The notes under the pieces were generated by a model, which was given only the letters and a program-made list of their open reading frames with translations, had not been told where the DNA came from and searched no databases. The translations under genes were made by a program, and so were the position numbers. 64,000 nucleotides of DNA from GCA-2746605 sp963710615 (lineage in GTDB: Bacteria > Bacteroidota > Ignavibacteria > Ignavibacteriales > Melioribacteraceae). This document shows, in pieces, positions 54,708-63,204 of the stretch. Position 1 is the stretch's first letter; every line of letters starts with the position of its first letter. The stretch lies in the NCBI GenBank assembly GCA_963710615.1, contig CAVQBF010000001.1:310001-374000 (forward strand), given 5' to 3'.

Positions 54708-54713
54708 AGGGGA

Positions 54714-55154
54714 CTAAAATTTCATTTGCCCCGGATTGAACTCCATAATTCTTTCCGGATACTTAGGATATTCAAAACCGAATTGCTTATAAAGTCCATG
54801 GGCATCCCAAGTTTTTAGCATCCATCCTCTTAAGTTTTGGAGCTCTTCAAAAGATAAAATTGTTTTCATAAGCCACTTTGATAAACCTTTACCTCTATGT
54901 TCTTCAAGAATAAAAACATCAGCGATGTAAGCAAATGTTGCAAAGTCAGTTACTACTCTTGCAAAACCAATTTGAGTTTCAACTTTATATACTCCAAAAC
55001 AGAAAGAGTTATCAATTGACTTTTTCACCTTTTCTTTGGAAATGTCTTTTGCCCAATAAGAGTGAGTTAGAAAATTATGTATAATATCTAATTGCAATTT
55101 ATTTGGATCTGTAGATATTGAGTACTCATCTTGAGTAAATTCTTTAATTTCCAT
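54714..55154 (-). CDS. GNAT-family N-acetyltransferase
   Basis: 146 residues. The acetyl-CoA pyrophosphate loop is at E-E-H-R-G-K-G-L-S-K-W-L-M, preceded by strand I-A-D-V-F-I-L, and the C-terminal W-D-A-H-G-L-Y-K-Q-F-G-F closes the fold. The substrate is unknown. The start overlaps the upstream TrpF-like gene by one base (TAATG on this strand) and the esterase fusion follows six bases after its stop, so the three are likely co-transcribed. Confidence 0.85.
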   Translation of the reverse strand: MEIKEFTQDEYSISTDPNKLQLDIIHNFLTHSYWAKDISKEKVKKSIDNSFCFGVYKVETQIGFARVVTDFATFAYIADVFILEEHRGKGLSKWLMKTILSFEELQNLRGWMLKTWDAHGLYKQFGFEYPKYPERIMEFNPGQMKF

Positions 55155-55846
55155 TATTGCCTTACAAATTCAAATGCTTTTTTTGATTGCTCACAAAACT
55201 TTATAACTAGATGTTTCTCTTTTCTTCCTGAACTATTCTCAACTCCGGTGTGGACATCAACTCCTGCCGGCTTAACTTTCAATATTGCATCATATACGTT
55301 TTCTGGATTTAAACCACCCGCCAAAATTATTGGTTTAGAAGAAAGGTCAACAAATTTCTTGCTTATTTCCCAATTGTGTGTTTTTCCAGTTGCGCCACTC
55401 GCACCAGTTGTAGGATCATATGTATCTGTTATGAATGCATCGACGTAAGGTTCAAACTCCTTTAAATTATTTAATAGCTCAACAACATTATCATTACTAA
55501 TTACAAGACTCTTAATTATTGCTAATTCCGGTTTAATACTTTTTAGTTTTACTAATTCTTCAATTTTAATTGGTCCGTGAAGTTGAATAATACTTACCCC
55601 AATTTTGTCACAAAGCTCAATTGCTTCATCAGCTGTTGATGAATATGAAATAACTATTCCGTAATTAGGAGGGTAAAGTTTTTGTATAATTCCTCTGGCC
55701 TCCTCCTCGGTGAGATCTTCTTTGTTTACGGGCAGCCTTAAAGGGAAACCCAAATAATTTACACTGCAATCAATTAACATATCAGCTTCTTGCTGATCTA
55801 TTACTCCAGCAATTTGAATAAAATTATTAAAATTTATTTTCTGCAT
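55154..55846 (-). CDS. TrpF-like (phosphoribosylanthranilate isomerase family) protein lacking the catalytic Cys
   Basis: 230 residues with a full (beta/alpha)8 TrpF fold: I-I-Q-L-H-G-P, F-I-T-D-T-Y-D with the general-acid Asp retained, and I-L-A-G-G-L-N-P-E-N with the phosphate-binding glycines, then G-V-D-V-H-T-G-V-E. However the first strand reads I-Q-I-A-G-V where true PRAI has K-I-C-G-I, so the general-base cysteine is an alanine. No other trp gene is nearby. It could isomerise a different substrate or act by another residue. I leave the gene symbol empty for that reason. Confidence 0.75.
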   Translation of the reverse strand: MQKINFNNFIQIAGVIDQQEADMLIDCSVNYLGFPLRLPVNKEDLTEEEARGIIQKLYPPNYGIVISYSSTADEAIELCDKIGVSIIQLHGPIKIEELVKLKSIKPELAIIKSLVISNDNVVELLNNLKEFEPYVDAFITDTYDPTTGASGATGKTHNWEISKKFVDLSSKPIILAGGLNPENVYDAILKVKPAGVDVHTGVENSSGRKEKHLVIKFCEQSKKAFEFVRQ

Positions 55847-55854
55847 TTGAAATT

Positions 55855-56478
55855 TTAGTTATTCTCACCGCAATCAATAAAAGGAACGCAGGGTTTGTCT
55901 CCATAAACTTCTTTGAGCAAATTAAAGTTCTCGTCAAGAGCTTTAATAATTAACGTATTGTCAGAATATTCATAAGTCAGAATTGGCGAAAGAAAATTTA
56001 ATTTTGCAATATTACCTGAATTATCTCTTGGGACTTCTAAAAACTTTGAATCTTTATCTCTGTAAATTTCCATTCTTACCCTATTTTGTTCATCATAAAC
56101 ATATTCAATAGACCAATAGCCGAAAACTTCATCTTCCGAATGGTTGCCATTTTTATCAAAATATTTTAAGTATTTTACATTTCCCTGACTATTGTATTCA
56201 AAAACAGTAACAGCAGCTACATCAAATTCATCAGTTAATATTCCTGCTGTATTGTATCTCTCAATTTTTAAAATTTTATCATCTTGGTAGTAAACAGTTT
56301 CAAAATTTTTATTTTCTGTTTTAGATTTGTTAACATTCTTTTCAATAATGGCATAAATACCGTTCCCGGGCTCAATTATATTATACTTAAGTGAAGAATT
56401 TAAATTATTATTTTCATCAGTCGAGCAGCTTGAAACTGTAAAAATAAAAGCGAGTAGAAGCAAAACCTCTCTGAGCAT
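55855..56478 (-). CDS. Lipoprotein of unknown function with YD-like repeats
   Basis: 207 residues; lipobox V-S-S-C near residue 18. The mature protein has repeated beta-hairpin phrases around Y-D/N-G (K-Y-L-K-Y-F-D-K-N-G-N, E-Y-V-Y-D-E-Q-N-R) of the kind found in MORN/YwqK or RHS-like proteins. No catalytic features. It is upstream of the TrpF-like gene on the same strand (8-base gap). Confidence 0.6.
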   Translation of the reverse strand: MLREVLLLLAFIFTVSSCSTDENNNLNSSLKYNIIEPGNGIYAIIEKNVNKSKTENKNFETVYYQDDKILKIERYNTAGILTDEFDVAAVTVFEYNSQGNVKYLKYFDKNGNHSEDEVFGYWSIEYVYDEQNRVRMEIYRDKDSKFLEVPRDNSGNIAKLNFLSPILTYEYSDNTLIIKALDENFNLLKEVYGDKPCVPFIDCGENN

Positions 56479-56575
56479 AAAATATTCTCAATATTTAATT
56501 ACTAAAAACATTATTTTATTTGATAGTTAATTTGAAAACCATGTAAAGATAATAATCTTTTGAAAGGAAATTACA

Positions 56576-57490
56576 ATGAAATTAAATAGAAGATCATTTT
56601 TAAAAACCAGTTCTGTATTTTTAGGCGGAGTACTTCTGCCAGGACATAAACCAATTGAACATTTACTGCTTGACCAAAATAATTTTCGAGAGTTGCGAAA
56701 CACAATTGGAATTTATAACGAAAGAGGCGGAACGATAGGTTGGTATGTGAATGATGATATGATTGTCGTTATCGATTCTCAATTCCCCGATACAGCAAAG
56801 AATTTTAAAAAGGATCTTAATTCAAAATCAATGAGTAAAATTGATTATTTGATTAATACTCATCATCACAACGACCATACATTGGGCAACTTTTACTTAA
56901 AGGATTTTGCAGAGAATATTGTTGCTCATGAAAATTGTACAAAGCTTCAGATAAAACATAATAAGGGAAAAGAAACAGAGCCCCAAGTTGTTACAGCAAA
57001 TACAACTTTTAATAATAAGTGGAGAATTAAGCTTCCCGATGAATACTTAACTGCTATTCATTTTGGGAAAGCTCATACAGGAGGCGATATTATTGTTCAT
57101 TTTGAGAACTCAAATATTGTTCATCTTGGTGATTTAGTTTTTAATAATGTTTATCCTTACATTGATAATCCAGGTGAATGCACAATTACAGGTTGGGTAG
57201 AGGTTCTCGACAAAGTATTATTGTATTTCGATAAGGATACTAAATTTATTTTTGGACATGCTAACTCAAAGGAAAACATAACAGGGGGGAAAACAGATTT
57301 GATAAATATGAGAGATTATCTCATTTCTCTAAATGATTACGTTACTCTGAAGATTAATGAAGACTATAGTTCTGATGAAATTGCTGAAACAAATACTATC
57401 CCGGGACATGATACAAGAACAGAAGTTTGGCAATCTGCCAGAAAAATGAACTTGAAAGCAGCGGCGGAACAAATTCTAAATCAAATGTAA
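56576..57490 (+). CDS. Tat-exported metallo-beta-lactamase-fold hydrolase
   Basis: 304 residues. Twin-arginine signal N-R-R-S-F-L-K-T-S then a hydrophobic stretch. Zinc motif HHHNDH contains the HxHxDH pattern (His96, His98, Asp100, His101), with further ligands at G-K-A-H-T-G-G-D-I and F-G-H-A-N. The fold hydrolyses ester, thioester or phosphodiester bonds; the substrate is not indicated. The next gene encodes a secreted DUF2911 protein 90 bases downstream. Confidence 0.85.
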   Translation: MKLNRRSFLKTSSVFLGGVLLPGHKPIEHLLLDQNNFRELRNTIGIYNERGGTIGWYVNDDMIVVIDSQFPDTAKNFKKDLNSKSMSKIDYLINTHHHNDHTLGNFYLKDFAENIVAHENCTKLQIKHNKGKETEPQVVTANTTFNNKWRIKLPDEYLTAIHFGKAHTGGDIIVHFENSNIVHLGDLVFNNVYPYIDNPGECTITGWVEVLDKVLLYFDKDTKFIFGHANSKENITGGKTDLINMRDYLISLNDYVTLKINEDYSSDEIAETNTIPGHDTRTEVWQSARKMNLKAAAEQILNQM

Positions 57491-57580
57491 AATTAGGAAT
57501 GTATTGTAGAAATTTTGTATAATAGCTTTCTTAAAAGGATAAATTATCTAATTATCAGATTAATAAATAAAGGAGTATAA

Positions 57581-58165
57581 ATGAAAACAAACAGATTTAA
57601 TAAACTATTCATTTCGGCATTATTCATTTCCCTTCTTGCGTCAGTAGCACTTTTTGCGCAAGGAGATAAAATACCAAAAAGTCTTCGTGCATCGGTATCT
57701 CAAAATTTAGGTTTAGATACTGAGGTAACTTTTGAGTTTAGCAGACCCGGAGTTAAAGGGAGAACAATTTGGGGAGAATTAGTCCCTTGGGGATTAACTC
57801 CCGGAAATAAGTACTCTGATGAGAAACCTTTCCCATGGAGAGCTGGTGCAAATAAGAATTCTCTGTTAATTACAAATAAAGACATTTTGATTGAAGGGAA
57901 TAAACTTTCTGCAGGTAGTTACGGAATTCACATGATCCCTGGTGAAAGTGAATTTACAGTTATGTTTAGTACCAATGATTCACTCTGGGGGAGTTATCAA
58001 TATAAGGAAGAAGAGGATGCATTAAGAATAAAAGTTGCACCAAAAGAAGCTGAACATAAAGAATGGCTTACTTTTGAATTTGAAGATTTAGCAGGAACTT
58101 CAGCAACGGCATATCTTCACTGGGAAAAGCTAAAAATTCCTTTCAAAATAGAAGTTACGGACTAG
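57581..58165 (+). CDS. Secreted DUF2911 protein
   Basis: 194 residues with a strong AAGGAG and a signal peptide (cleavage near L-F-A-Q). The mature sequence follows the DUF2911 pattern: Y-S-R/F-S-R-P-G-V-K-G-R-T-I-W-G, L-V-P-W-G ... W-R-A-G-A-N and L-S-A-G-S-Y-G-I-H-M-I-P. The family is common in Bacteroidota periplasms and uncharacterised. It ends just before a strong terminator. Confidence 0.85.
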   Translation: MKTNRFNKLFISALFISLLASVALFAQGDKIPKSLRASVSQNLGLDTEVTFEFSRPGVKGRTIWGELVPWGLTPGNKYSDEKPFPWRAGANKNSLLITNKDILIEGNKLSAGSYGIHMIPGESEFTVMFSTNDSLWGSYQYKEEEDALRIKVAPKEAEHKEWLTFEFEDLAGTSATAYLHWEKLKIPFKIEVTD

Positions 58166-58192
58166 TATATTAAATTTATCTACTCAGATTAT

Positions 58193-58216
58193 AGAGCGGT
58201 GTGAATTAACCGCTCT
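58193..58216 (+). terminator. Strong intrinsic terminator
   Basis: AGAGCGGT, loop GTGAATTA, ACCGCTCT form a perfect eight-pair stem followed by a run of seven T. It lies 28 bases after the DUF2911 stop codon. Confidence 0.92.
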
Positions 58217-58381
58217 TTTTTTCCCTTCTTACAAGTTTAAAGACATTACTGAACAGAATAATACTTCTTATTATTAAATATTTATAAAAAAATTGTAATT
58301 TTGATATAAATCATATAAAATGATCGGAAAATAGATTATCTTCAAATCCAGTTATTTTTAAGGGTTATTCTCTATTCCAGT

Positions 58382-59155
58382 ATGAGCAAAATAATTTCAG
58401 TCTGTCTTCCCAAGGGGGGTGTTGGAAAAACTACAAGTGCGGTTAACTTGGCATTTTATTTTGCTAAGTCTAAATATAATACGCTTATTGTTGATCTAGA
58501 TCCCACTGCTGCATGCTCACTCTCTCTTGGCTTTAATCATGAAAATATATTTGGCGATATTTTTGATGTCTTCAGTTATTCTAAATCTATTGAAGCAGTA
58601 ATTCATCCTACAGGAATTGATAATTTGGATTGCATTCCCCAAATTAAACTTAATGCGGTTGAAGAAGTAAGACAGCAAAGACTAATAACCAATGAAATGC
58701 TATTGAGAAATGTAATTAGCAGAATTTCACAGAATTACAAGTTTATTATTTTTGATTGTCCTCCCTACTTATTTGGTCCTACTAACTTAGCTCTCATTGC
58801 CTCTGATTCGATACTTGTTCCAATTAGGACGGACGAATATTCACTTGAAGCAATTAATGATTTGTTAAATAGAATTGAGTATATAAATAGAAGGCATAAT
58901 CAGAATCTCAAGATAGAAGGGATATTTATCACTGCATATGAACAAAATATTAGAGCATCTTTTAATTTTAAGAGAAAGCTATTTGAGATGAATTCACCAA
59001 TTCTTCTTAATAAATCCATACCTAAAGATGCTAATATGATGAATGTAACCTTTAGTAAAAAACCACTGGGCTTAGTTAACCCAAAATCCAGGGCTGCAAT
59101 TGCCTATAGAGAATTAGCAGAAGAAATAATAAATAGAAGTTTTAATTCACTTTAA
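58382..59155 (+). CDS. parA: ParA/Soj-family partitioning ATPase
   Basis: 257 residues. Deviant Walker A KGGVGKTT (11-18), switch II region I-I-F-D-C-P-P and a Walker A' aspartate in L-I-V-D-L-D-P-T. These are hallmarks of the ParA/MinD superfamily, with the length and N-terminus of chromosomal Soj-type proteins. No ParB gene is adjacent; the 3' end overlaps the convergent uvrB by nine bases. Roles may be chromosome or cargo positioning. Confidence 0.85.
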   Translation: MSKIISVCLPKGGVGKTTSAVNLAFYFAKSKYNTLIVDLDPTAACSLSLGFNHENIFGDIFDVFSYSKSIEAVIHPTGIDNLDCIPQIKLNAVEEVRQQRLITNEMLLRNVISRISQNYKFIIFDCPPYLFGPTNLALIASDSILVPIRTDEYSLEAINDLLNRIEYINRRHNQNLKIEGIFITAYEQNIRASFNFKRKLFEMNSPILLNKSIPKDANMMNVTFSKKPLGLVNPKSRAAIAYRELAEEIINRSFNSL

Positions 59156-61159
59156 CATTTTTTTCAATTTCTCAATTTCATCACGTAAAGATGCGGCGCG
59201 TTCAAACTCAAGATCTTTTGCAGCATTGAGCATTTCTTCTTCAAGCTGACTAATCAAATCCTTCTTCTGATCATTTGTCATATACTTTAAAACCGGTTCA
59301 GCTACCTTAGAAAAAGAAGCATCATGTTCAGGTTCTTTTTTACGTAATTCAGCTATTGAAGTAGAACTCAAAATGTCTTCCCTACTCTTAAATATTGTAA
59401 CTGGAGTGATATTATGTTTTTCGTTATACTCGAGTTGAAGTTTTCTTCTTCTGTTTGTCTCCTTAATGGTTTTAGCCATGGATTTCGTAATTACATCTGC
59501 GTACATAATTACTTTCCCATTTACATTTCTCGCGGTTCTACCTGCAGTCTGCATAAGAGAGCGCTCACTTCTTAAGAAACCTTCTTTATCAGCATCAATT
59601 ATGGCAACCAAAGAAACTTCCGGTAGATCGAGGCCTTCCCTTAAAAGATTAACTCCAACTAAAACATCAAAATCACCAATTCGTAAATCACGAATAATTT
59701 CTACTCTTTCAAGGGCATCAATATCACTATGTATGTATCGGACTTTTATGTTAAGCTTATCCAAATAATCTGTTAAATCTTCAGCCATTTTTTTTGTTAA
59801 GGTAGTTACCAACACTCGCTCATTTTTAGGAACTCTTTCTCTAATTTCTCCAATTAAATCATCTATTTGCCCTTTTATAGGTTTAACAGTAATTTCGGGA
59901 TCTAGTAAACCAGTTGGTCTAATGATCTGTTCTATATATGCCCCACCTGTTTTTGTAAGCTCATAATCAGCTGGTGTTGCACTTACATAAATTACTTGAT
60001 TAGTTAAATTTTCATATTCTTCAAATTTGAGTGGGCGGTTATCTAATGCTGATGGAAGTCTAAAGCCATGTTCAACTAATGTTTCCTTTCTGGATCTATC
60101 GCCCAAATACATCCCTCTAATCTGTGGAACGGTAACATGAGATTCATCAATAATAAGCAAAAAATCTTTTGGGAAATAATCAAATAAACATGATGGTCTT
60201 GAACCTGGTGGACGGGCATCCATATGTCTGGAATAGTTCTCAACTCCTGAGCAATAACCTATTTCCCTCATCATTTCAATATCGTACCTAGTTCGCTGTT
60301 CTAATCTTTGTGCTTCCAAATATTTTTCTTCAGACCAAAAATATTCTAATCTCTCTTTTAACTCATCTTGAATAGTCTGAATTGCATTTGTCACTTGACT
60401 TTTTGTTGTGACAAAGTACTTAGCAGGATAAACAGGAATAGAATCTACTTCTTTAATAAAGTCACCGGTAATTGCATCTATAAGAGATATTTTCTCAATT
60501 TCATCATCCCAAAACTCAATTCTTACTGCTTCCTCATATTGATAGGCGGGTATTATTTCTACCACATCACCTCTCGCTCTAAAAGTACCGCGAGTGAATT
60601 CAACATCATTTCTTATATAATAAATATCAATTAGTGCTCTCAACAATTTTTTTCTTTCAATTGTTTCCCCTTTTTTAAGAAAGAGTATTTGTTGAGCATA
60701 TTGATCCGGTGCACCAATACCATAAATACAACTTACACTTGCGATAATTATTACATCGTTTCTCCCTTCAATTAATGACGTTGTAGCTTTAAGTCTCAAG
60801 CGGTCAATTTCTTCGTTTACTGAAAAATCCTTTTCGATATAAAGATCTCGCTTAACAACATAAGCCTCTGGCTGATAGTAATCATAATAGCTTATAAAAA
60901 ACTCAACAGGATTGTTAGGGAAAAACCCTTTAAATTCCGAATAAAGTTGAGCCGCTAAAGTTTTGTTATGAGAAATAATAAGTGTCGGTTTATTAACATT
61001 TGCAATTACATTAGATATTGTAAAAGTTTTTCCGCTTCCTGTAACACCTAGCAAAGTTTGATGCTTCTCACCAGATAGAATTCCATCAGTCAATTGTTTT
61101 ATGGCTTCCGGCTGATCTCCCGAAGGCTTATAATTCGATACTAATTCAAATTTATTCAT
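59147..61159 (-). CDS. uvrB: Excinuclease ABC subunit B
   Basis: 670 residues. UvrB is the damage-verifying helicase of nucleotide excision repair. Walker A GVTGSGKT (38-45), the beta-hairpin region Y-Y-D-Y-Y-Q-P-E-A-Y, helicase motifs D-E-S-H and Q-T-A-G-R-T-A-R-N, and the C-terminal UVR domain (L-E-E-E-M-L-N-A-A-K-D-L-E-F-E-R-A-A) that binds UvrC are all present. Normal length; no sign of damage. Confidence 0.97.
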   Translation of the reverse strand: MNKFELVSNYKPSGDQPEAIKQLTDGILSGEKHQTLLGVTGSGKTFTISNVIANVNKPTLIISHNKTLAAQLYSEFKGFFPNNPVEFFISYYDYYQPEAYVVKRDLYIEKDFSVNEEIDRLRLKATTSLIEGRNDVIIIASVSCIYGIGAPDQYAQQILFLKKGETIERKKLLRALIDIYYIRNDVEFTRGTFRARGDVVEIIPAYQYEEAVRIEFWDDEIEKISLIDAITGDFIKEVDSIPVYPAKYFVTTKSQVTNAIQTIQDELKERLEYFWSEEKYLEAQRLEQRTRYDIEMMREIGYCSGVENYSRHMDARPPGSRPSCLFDYFPKDFLLIIDESHVTVPQIRGMYLGDRSRKETLVEHGFRLPSALDNRPLKFEEYENLTNQVIYVSATPADYELTKTGGAYIEQIIRPTGLLDPEITVKPIKGQIDDLIGEIRERVPKNERVLVTTLTKKMAEDLTDYLDKLNIKVRYIHSDIDALERVEIIRDLRIGDFDVLVGVNLLREGLDLPEVSLVAIIDADKEGFLRSERSLMQTAGRTARNVNGKVIMYADVITKSMAKTIKETNRRRKLQLEYNEKHNITPVTIFKSREDILSSTSIAELRKKEPEHDASFSKVAEPVLKYMTNDQKKDLISQLEEEMLNAAKDLEFERAASLRDEIEKLKKMLK

Positions 61160-61321
61160 TAATACTATTTCAATTATTTTTTAACAAACAATAAATTTAT
61201 TCCTATTTAGTAAGGCAATCAAGTTATTTAATTCAGATAAATAATTTCTATATAGTTTTACATCTTGACTTTACAAATGTATAAATCTAATTTTAATAAT
61301 TGACGAAATAAAAAGGTTAAA

Positions 61322-62050
61322 ATGAAAAGAGAAATTCACAAATGGTATAGTCCAAGTTTGAATAAGGACATGGATATTGTTGTATATGGTCATTACGGAA
61401 CCCCGCTTCTTATGTTTCCAACTGCTGGAGCTGACTTTTTAGAATATGAAAGATTCCAGATGATTGATTCAATTGCTTGGTTTATTAATGAAGGTAAATT
61501 TAAAGTTTACTCCATAAATAGCATTAATAATGAATCATGGTTGAATAGAGAAATGTATCCACCACACAAGTCTTTACGTCATGGGCAATATAATCAGTAT
61601 GTAATTGAAGAAGTTGTTCCATTTATATATGATAATTGTCAGACTCATGCCCCAATAATTACAACAGGGGCTTCGGTCGGAGCTTATCATGCAATGAATC
61701 ATTTTTTGAGAATTCCGGCTGTGTTCAGAGGCACAATTGCAATGAGCGGTGTATACGATTTAAAGTATTATACACGCGGACACTATGATGATCATGTTTA
61801 TTATAATTCTCCTATTGATTTTCTTCCTAATGTGAATGATGAAAATTATCTTAATCAAATGAGAAATAATTTAGGTGTAGTAATTGCATCCGGCCAAGGT
61901 GATTATGAAGATCCGAATTCATCTATACACTTATCAAATATTCTTAACTCAAAAGGAATTCAACACTGGCTTGATTTGTGGGGTTACGATGTTAAACATG
62001 ATTGGCCGACTTGGCGTGATATGCTGCCCTATTTTTTAAGCAAATTTTAG
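61322..62050 (+). CDS. Cytoplasmic esterase-like alpha/beta hydrolase
   Basis: 242 residues, no signal peptide. Nucleophile elbow T-G-A-S-V-G-A-Y-H, preceded by the strand Y-G-T-P-L-L-M-F-P. C-terminal H-D-W-P-T-W provides the catalytic His. The pattern matches a conserved esterase-D-related family often annotated as putative esterase; substrate unknown. The gene is separated from uvrB by a divergent spacer and from the his leader by about 100 bases. Confidence 0.78.
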   Translation: MKREIHKWYSPSLNKDMDIVVYGHYGTPLLMFPTAGADFLEYERFQMIDSIAWFINEGKFKVYSINSINNESWLNREMYPPHKSLRHGQYNQYVIEEVVPFIYDNCQTHAPIITTGASVGAYHAMNHFLRIPAVFRGTIAMSGVYDLKYYTRGHYDDHVYYNSPIDFLPNVNDENYLNQMRNNLGVVIASGQGDYEDPNSSIHLSNILNSKGIQHWLDLWGYDVKHDWPTWRDMLPYFLSKF

Positions 62051-62154
62051 TTTATTCATTTTTGCGAATAAATTTAAAATGATAATCTATTTTTTTTATT
62101 TTGAATTAATTCTTTCTTGTATTTAAATAAAAAATAACTATTTTAACATTTCAA

Positions 62155-62223
62155 ATGAGAACATTTAGAATTACATATCACGCGCATCATCATTTTTTAC
62201 TATTTGAGAGTGTCGGTGTGTAA
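62155..62223 (+). CDS. hisL: Histidine operon leader peptide
   Basis: A 22-residue frame M-R-T-F-R-I-T-Y-H-A-H-H-H-F-L-L-F-E-S-V-G-V with four His codons in five (62179-62193), immediately upstream of hisG. Ribosome stalling at these codons when charged tRNA-His is scarce would leave the TGTCGG segment (62211-62216) free to pair with CCGACA (62255-62260), preventing the terminator. Completed translation to the stop at 62221-62223 would cover that segment. The layout matches enterobacterial his leaders in logic, though the sequence is different. The symbol follows function, not homology. Confidence 0.8.
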   Translation: MRTFRITYHAHHHFLLFESVGV

Positions 62224-62260
62224 TATTAATAATAATATTAAATAATAAAAAACCCCGACA
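62211..62260 (+). promoter_or_regulatory. Antiterminator pairing of the his attenuator
   Basis: TGTCGG (62211-62216) is exactly complementary to CCGACA (62255-62260), which is the 5' arm of the following terminator. The two pairings are mutually exclusive, as needed for transcription attenuation. The first strand lies at the end of the leader-peptide reading frame, within the footprint of a ribosome at the leader stop codon. Confidence 0.72.
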
Positions 62261-62276
62261 AATGTTGGGGTTTTTT
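62247..62276 (+). terminator. his attenuator terminator
   Basis: AAAAAACCCCGACA, short loop, TGTTGGGGTTTTTT: ten strong outer pairs plus one G-T and further pairs, ending in six T. It lies between the leader peptide and the hisG ribosome-binding site. Confidence 0.85.
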
Positions 62277-62291
62277 AGTTTAGGGAAAATA

Positions 62292-63158
62292 ATGAGTGAA
62301 AATTTAAAGTTAGCAATTCAGAAAAAAGGAAGACTAAACGAAAAATCGCTGCAGCTGCTAAAAAGTTGTGGAATTGAAATAGAGAATTTCCAAGAAAGAC
62401 TCTTTGTAACTGCATCTAATTTTAACTTAGATGTTCTCTTTCTAAGGGATGATGATATTCCGGAATATGTCCAAGATAATGTTGCCCATATAGGTATTGT
62501 TGGTGAAAATGTGATGTTAGAAAAAGGCTTGGAAGTTGAATCAGTTAAAAAACTTGGATTTGGTAAATGTTCTCTTATGCTCGGAATTCCGGAAAAAGAC
62601 GAGCTCAAGAATATAAAGGAATTGGAGAATAAAACTATTGCAACGTCTTACCCAAAAATTTTAAGAGATTACCTTGAACAAAATAGTATTAAAGCAAAAG
62701 TTATTCAGATAAGCGGATCGGTAGAAATTGCACCGGCTCTCGGCGTAGCTGATTACATATGTGATTTAGTATCAACTGGTAATACACTAAAGCTAAACAA
62801 ATTAAAGAAATCCTTTAAAATATTAGATTCACAAGCTGTTTTAATAAAGAGCAATAAGTTAAAAGAAAATTCAGAACTAAAAACAACTTTCGATAAGTTA
62901 ATGCTAAGAATAAATTCTTCACTTAATGCCCGTAAATCTAAATACATTATGATGAATGTTCCAAAGGATTCGCTTGAGAAAATAATTGAAATAATACCTT
63001 CGTTAAAAAGTCCAACAATATTACCTCTTTCTGATGAAGGTTTGTATGCAGTACATGCAGTAATAAAAGAAGATAAATTTTGGGCAATTAATGAAGACTT
63101 AAAAGAAGCTGGTGCATCTGGAATCTTGTCATTACCCATTGAGAATATAATCATTTAG
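62292..63158 (+). CDS. hisG: ATP phosphoribosyltransferase (long form)
   Basis: 288 residues. Catalyses the first, feedback-controlled step of histidine biosynthesis, joining ATP and PRPP. The N-terminus M-S-E-N-L-K-L-A-I-Q-K-K-G-R-L-N-E-K-S fits the family, V-A-H-I-G-I-V-G-E-N-V and D-Y-I-C-D-L-V-S-T-G-N-T-L are hallmark segments, and the C-terminal ~75 residues are the ACT-like regulatory domain of long HisG, so no HisZ is needed. I choose ATG 62292 after AGGGA; a TTG 30 bases upstream lies within the attenuator hairpin and is not a real start. hisD follows after 46 bases. Confidence 0.95.
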   Translation: MSENLKLAIQKKGRLNEKSLQLLKSCGIEIENFQERLFVTASNFNLDVLFLRDDDIPEYVQDNVAHIGIVGENVMLEKGLEVESVKKLGFGKCSLMLGIPEKDELKNIKELENKTIATSYPKILRDYLEQNSIKAKVIQISGSVEIAPALGVADYICDLVSTGNTLKLNKLKKSFKILDSQAVLIKSNKLKENSELKTTFDKLMLRINSSLNARKSKYIMMNVPKDSLEKIIEIIPSLKSPTILPLSDEGLYAVHAVIKEDKFWAINEDLKEAGASGILSLPIENIII

Positions 63159-63204
63159 ATCATTGTTACTTCTATTTGAGTCTAGCATGAATTCAGGAAA
63201 ATAA

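Noticed and set aside
62262..62291. TTG start extending hisG by ten codons
   Set aside because: The extension lies in the 3' arm of the attenuator terminator; the ATG at 62292 has its own AGGGA.
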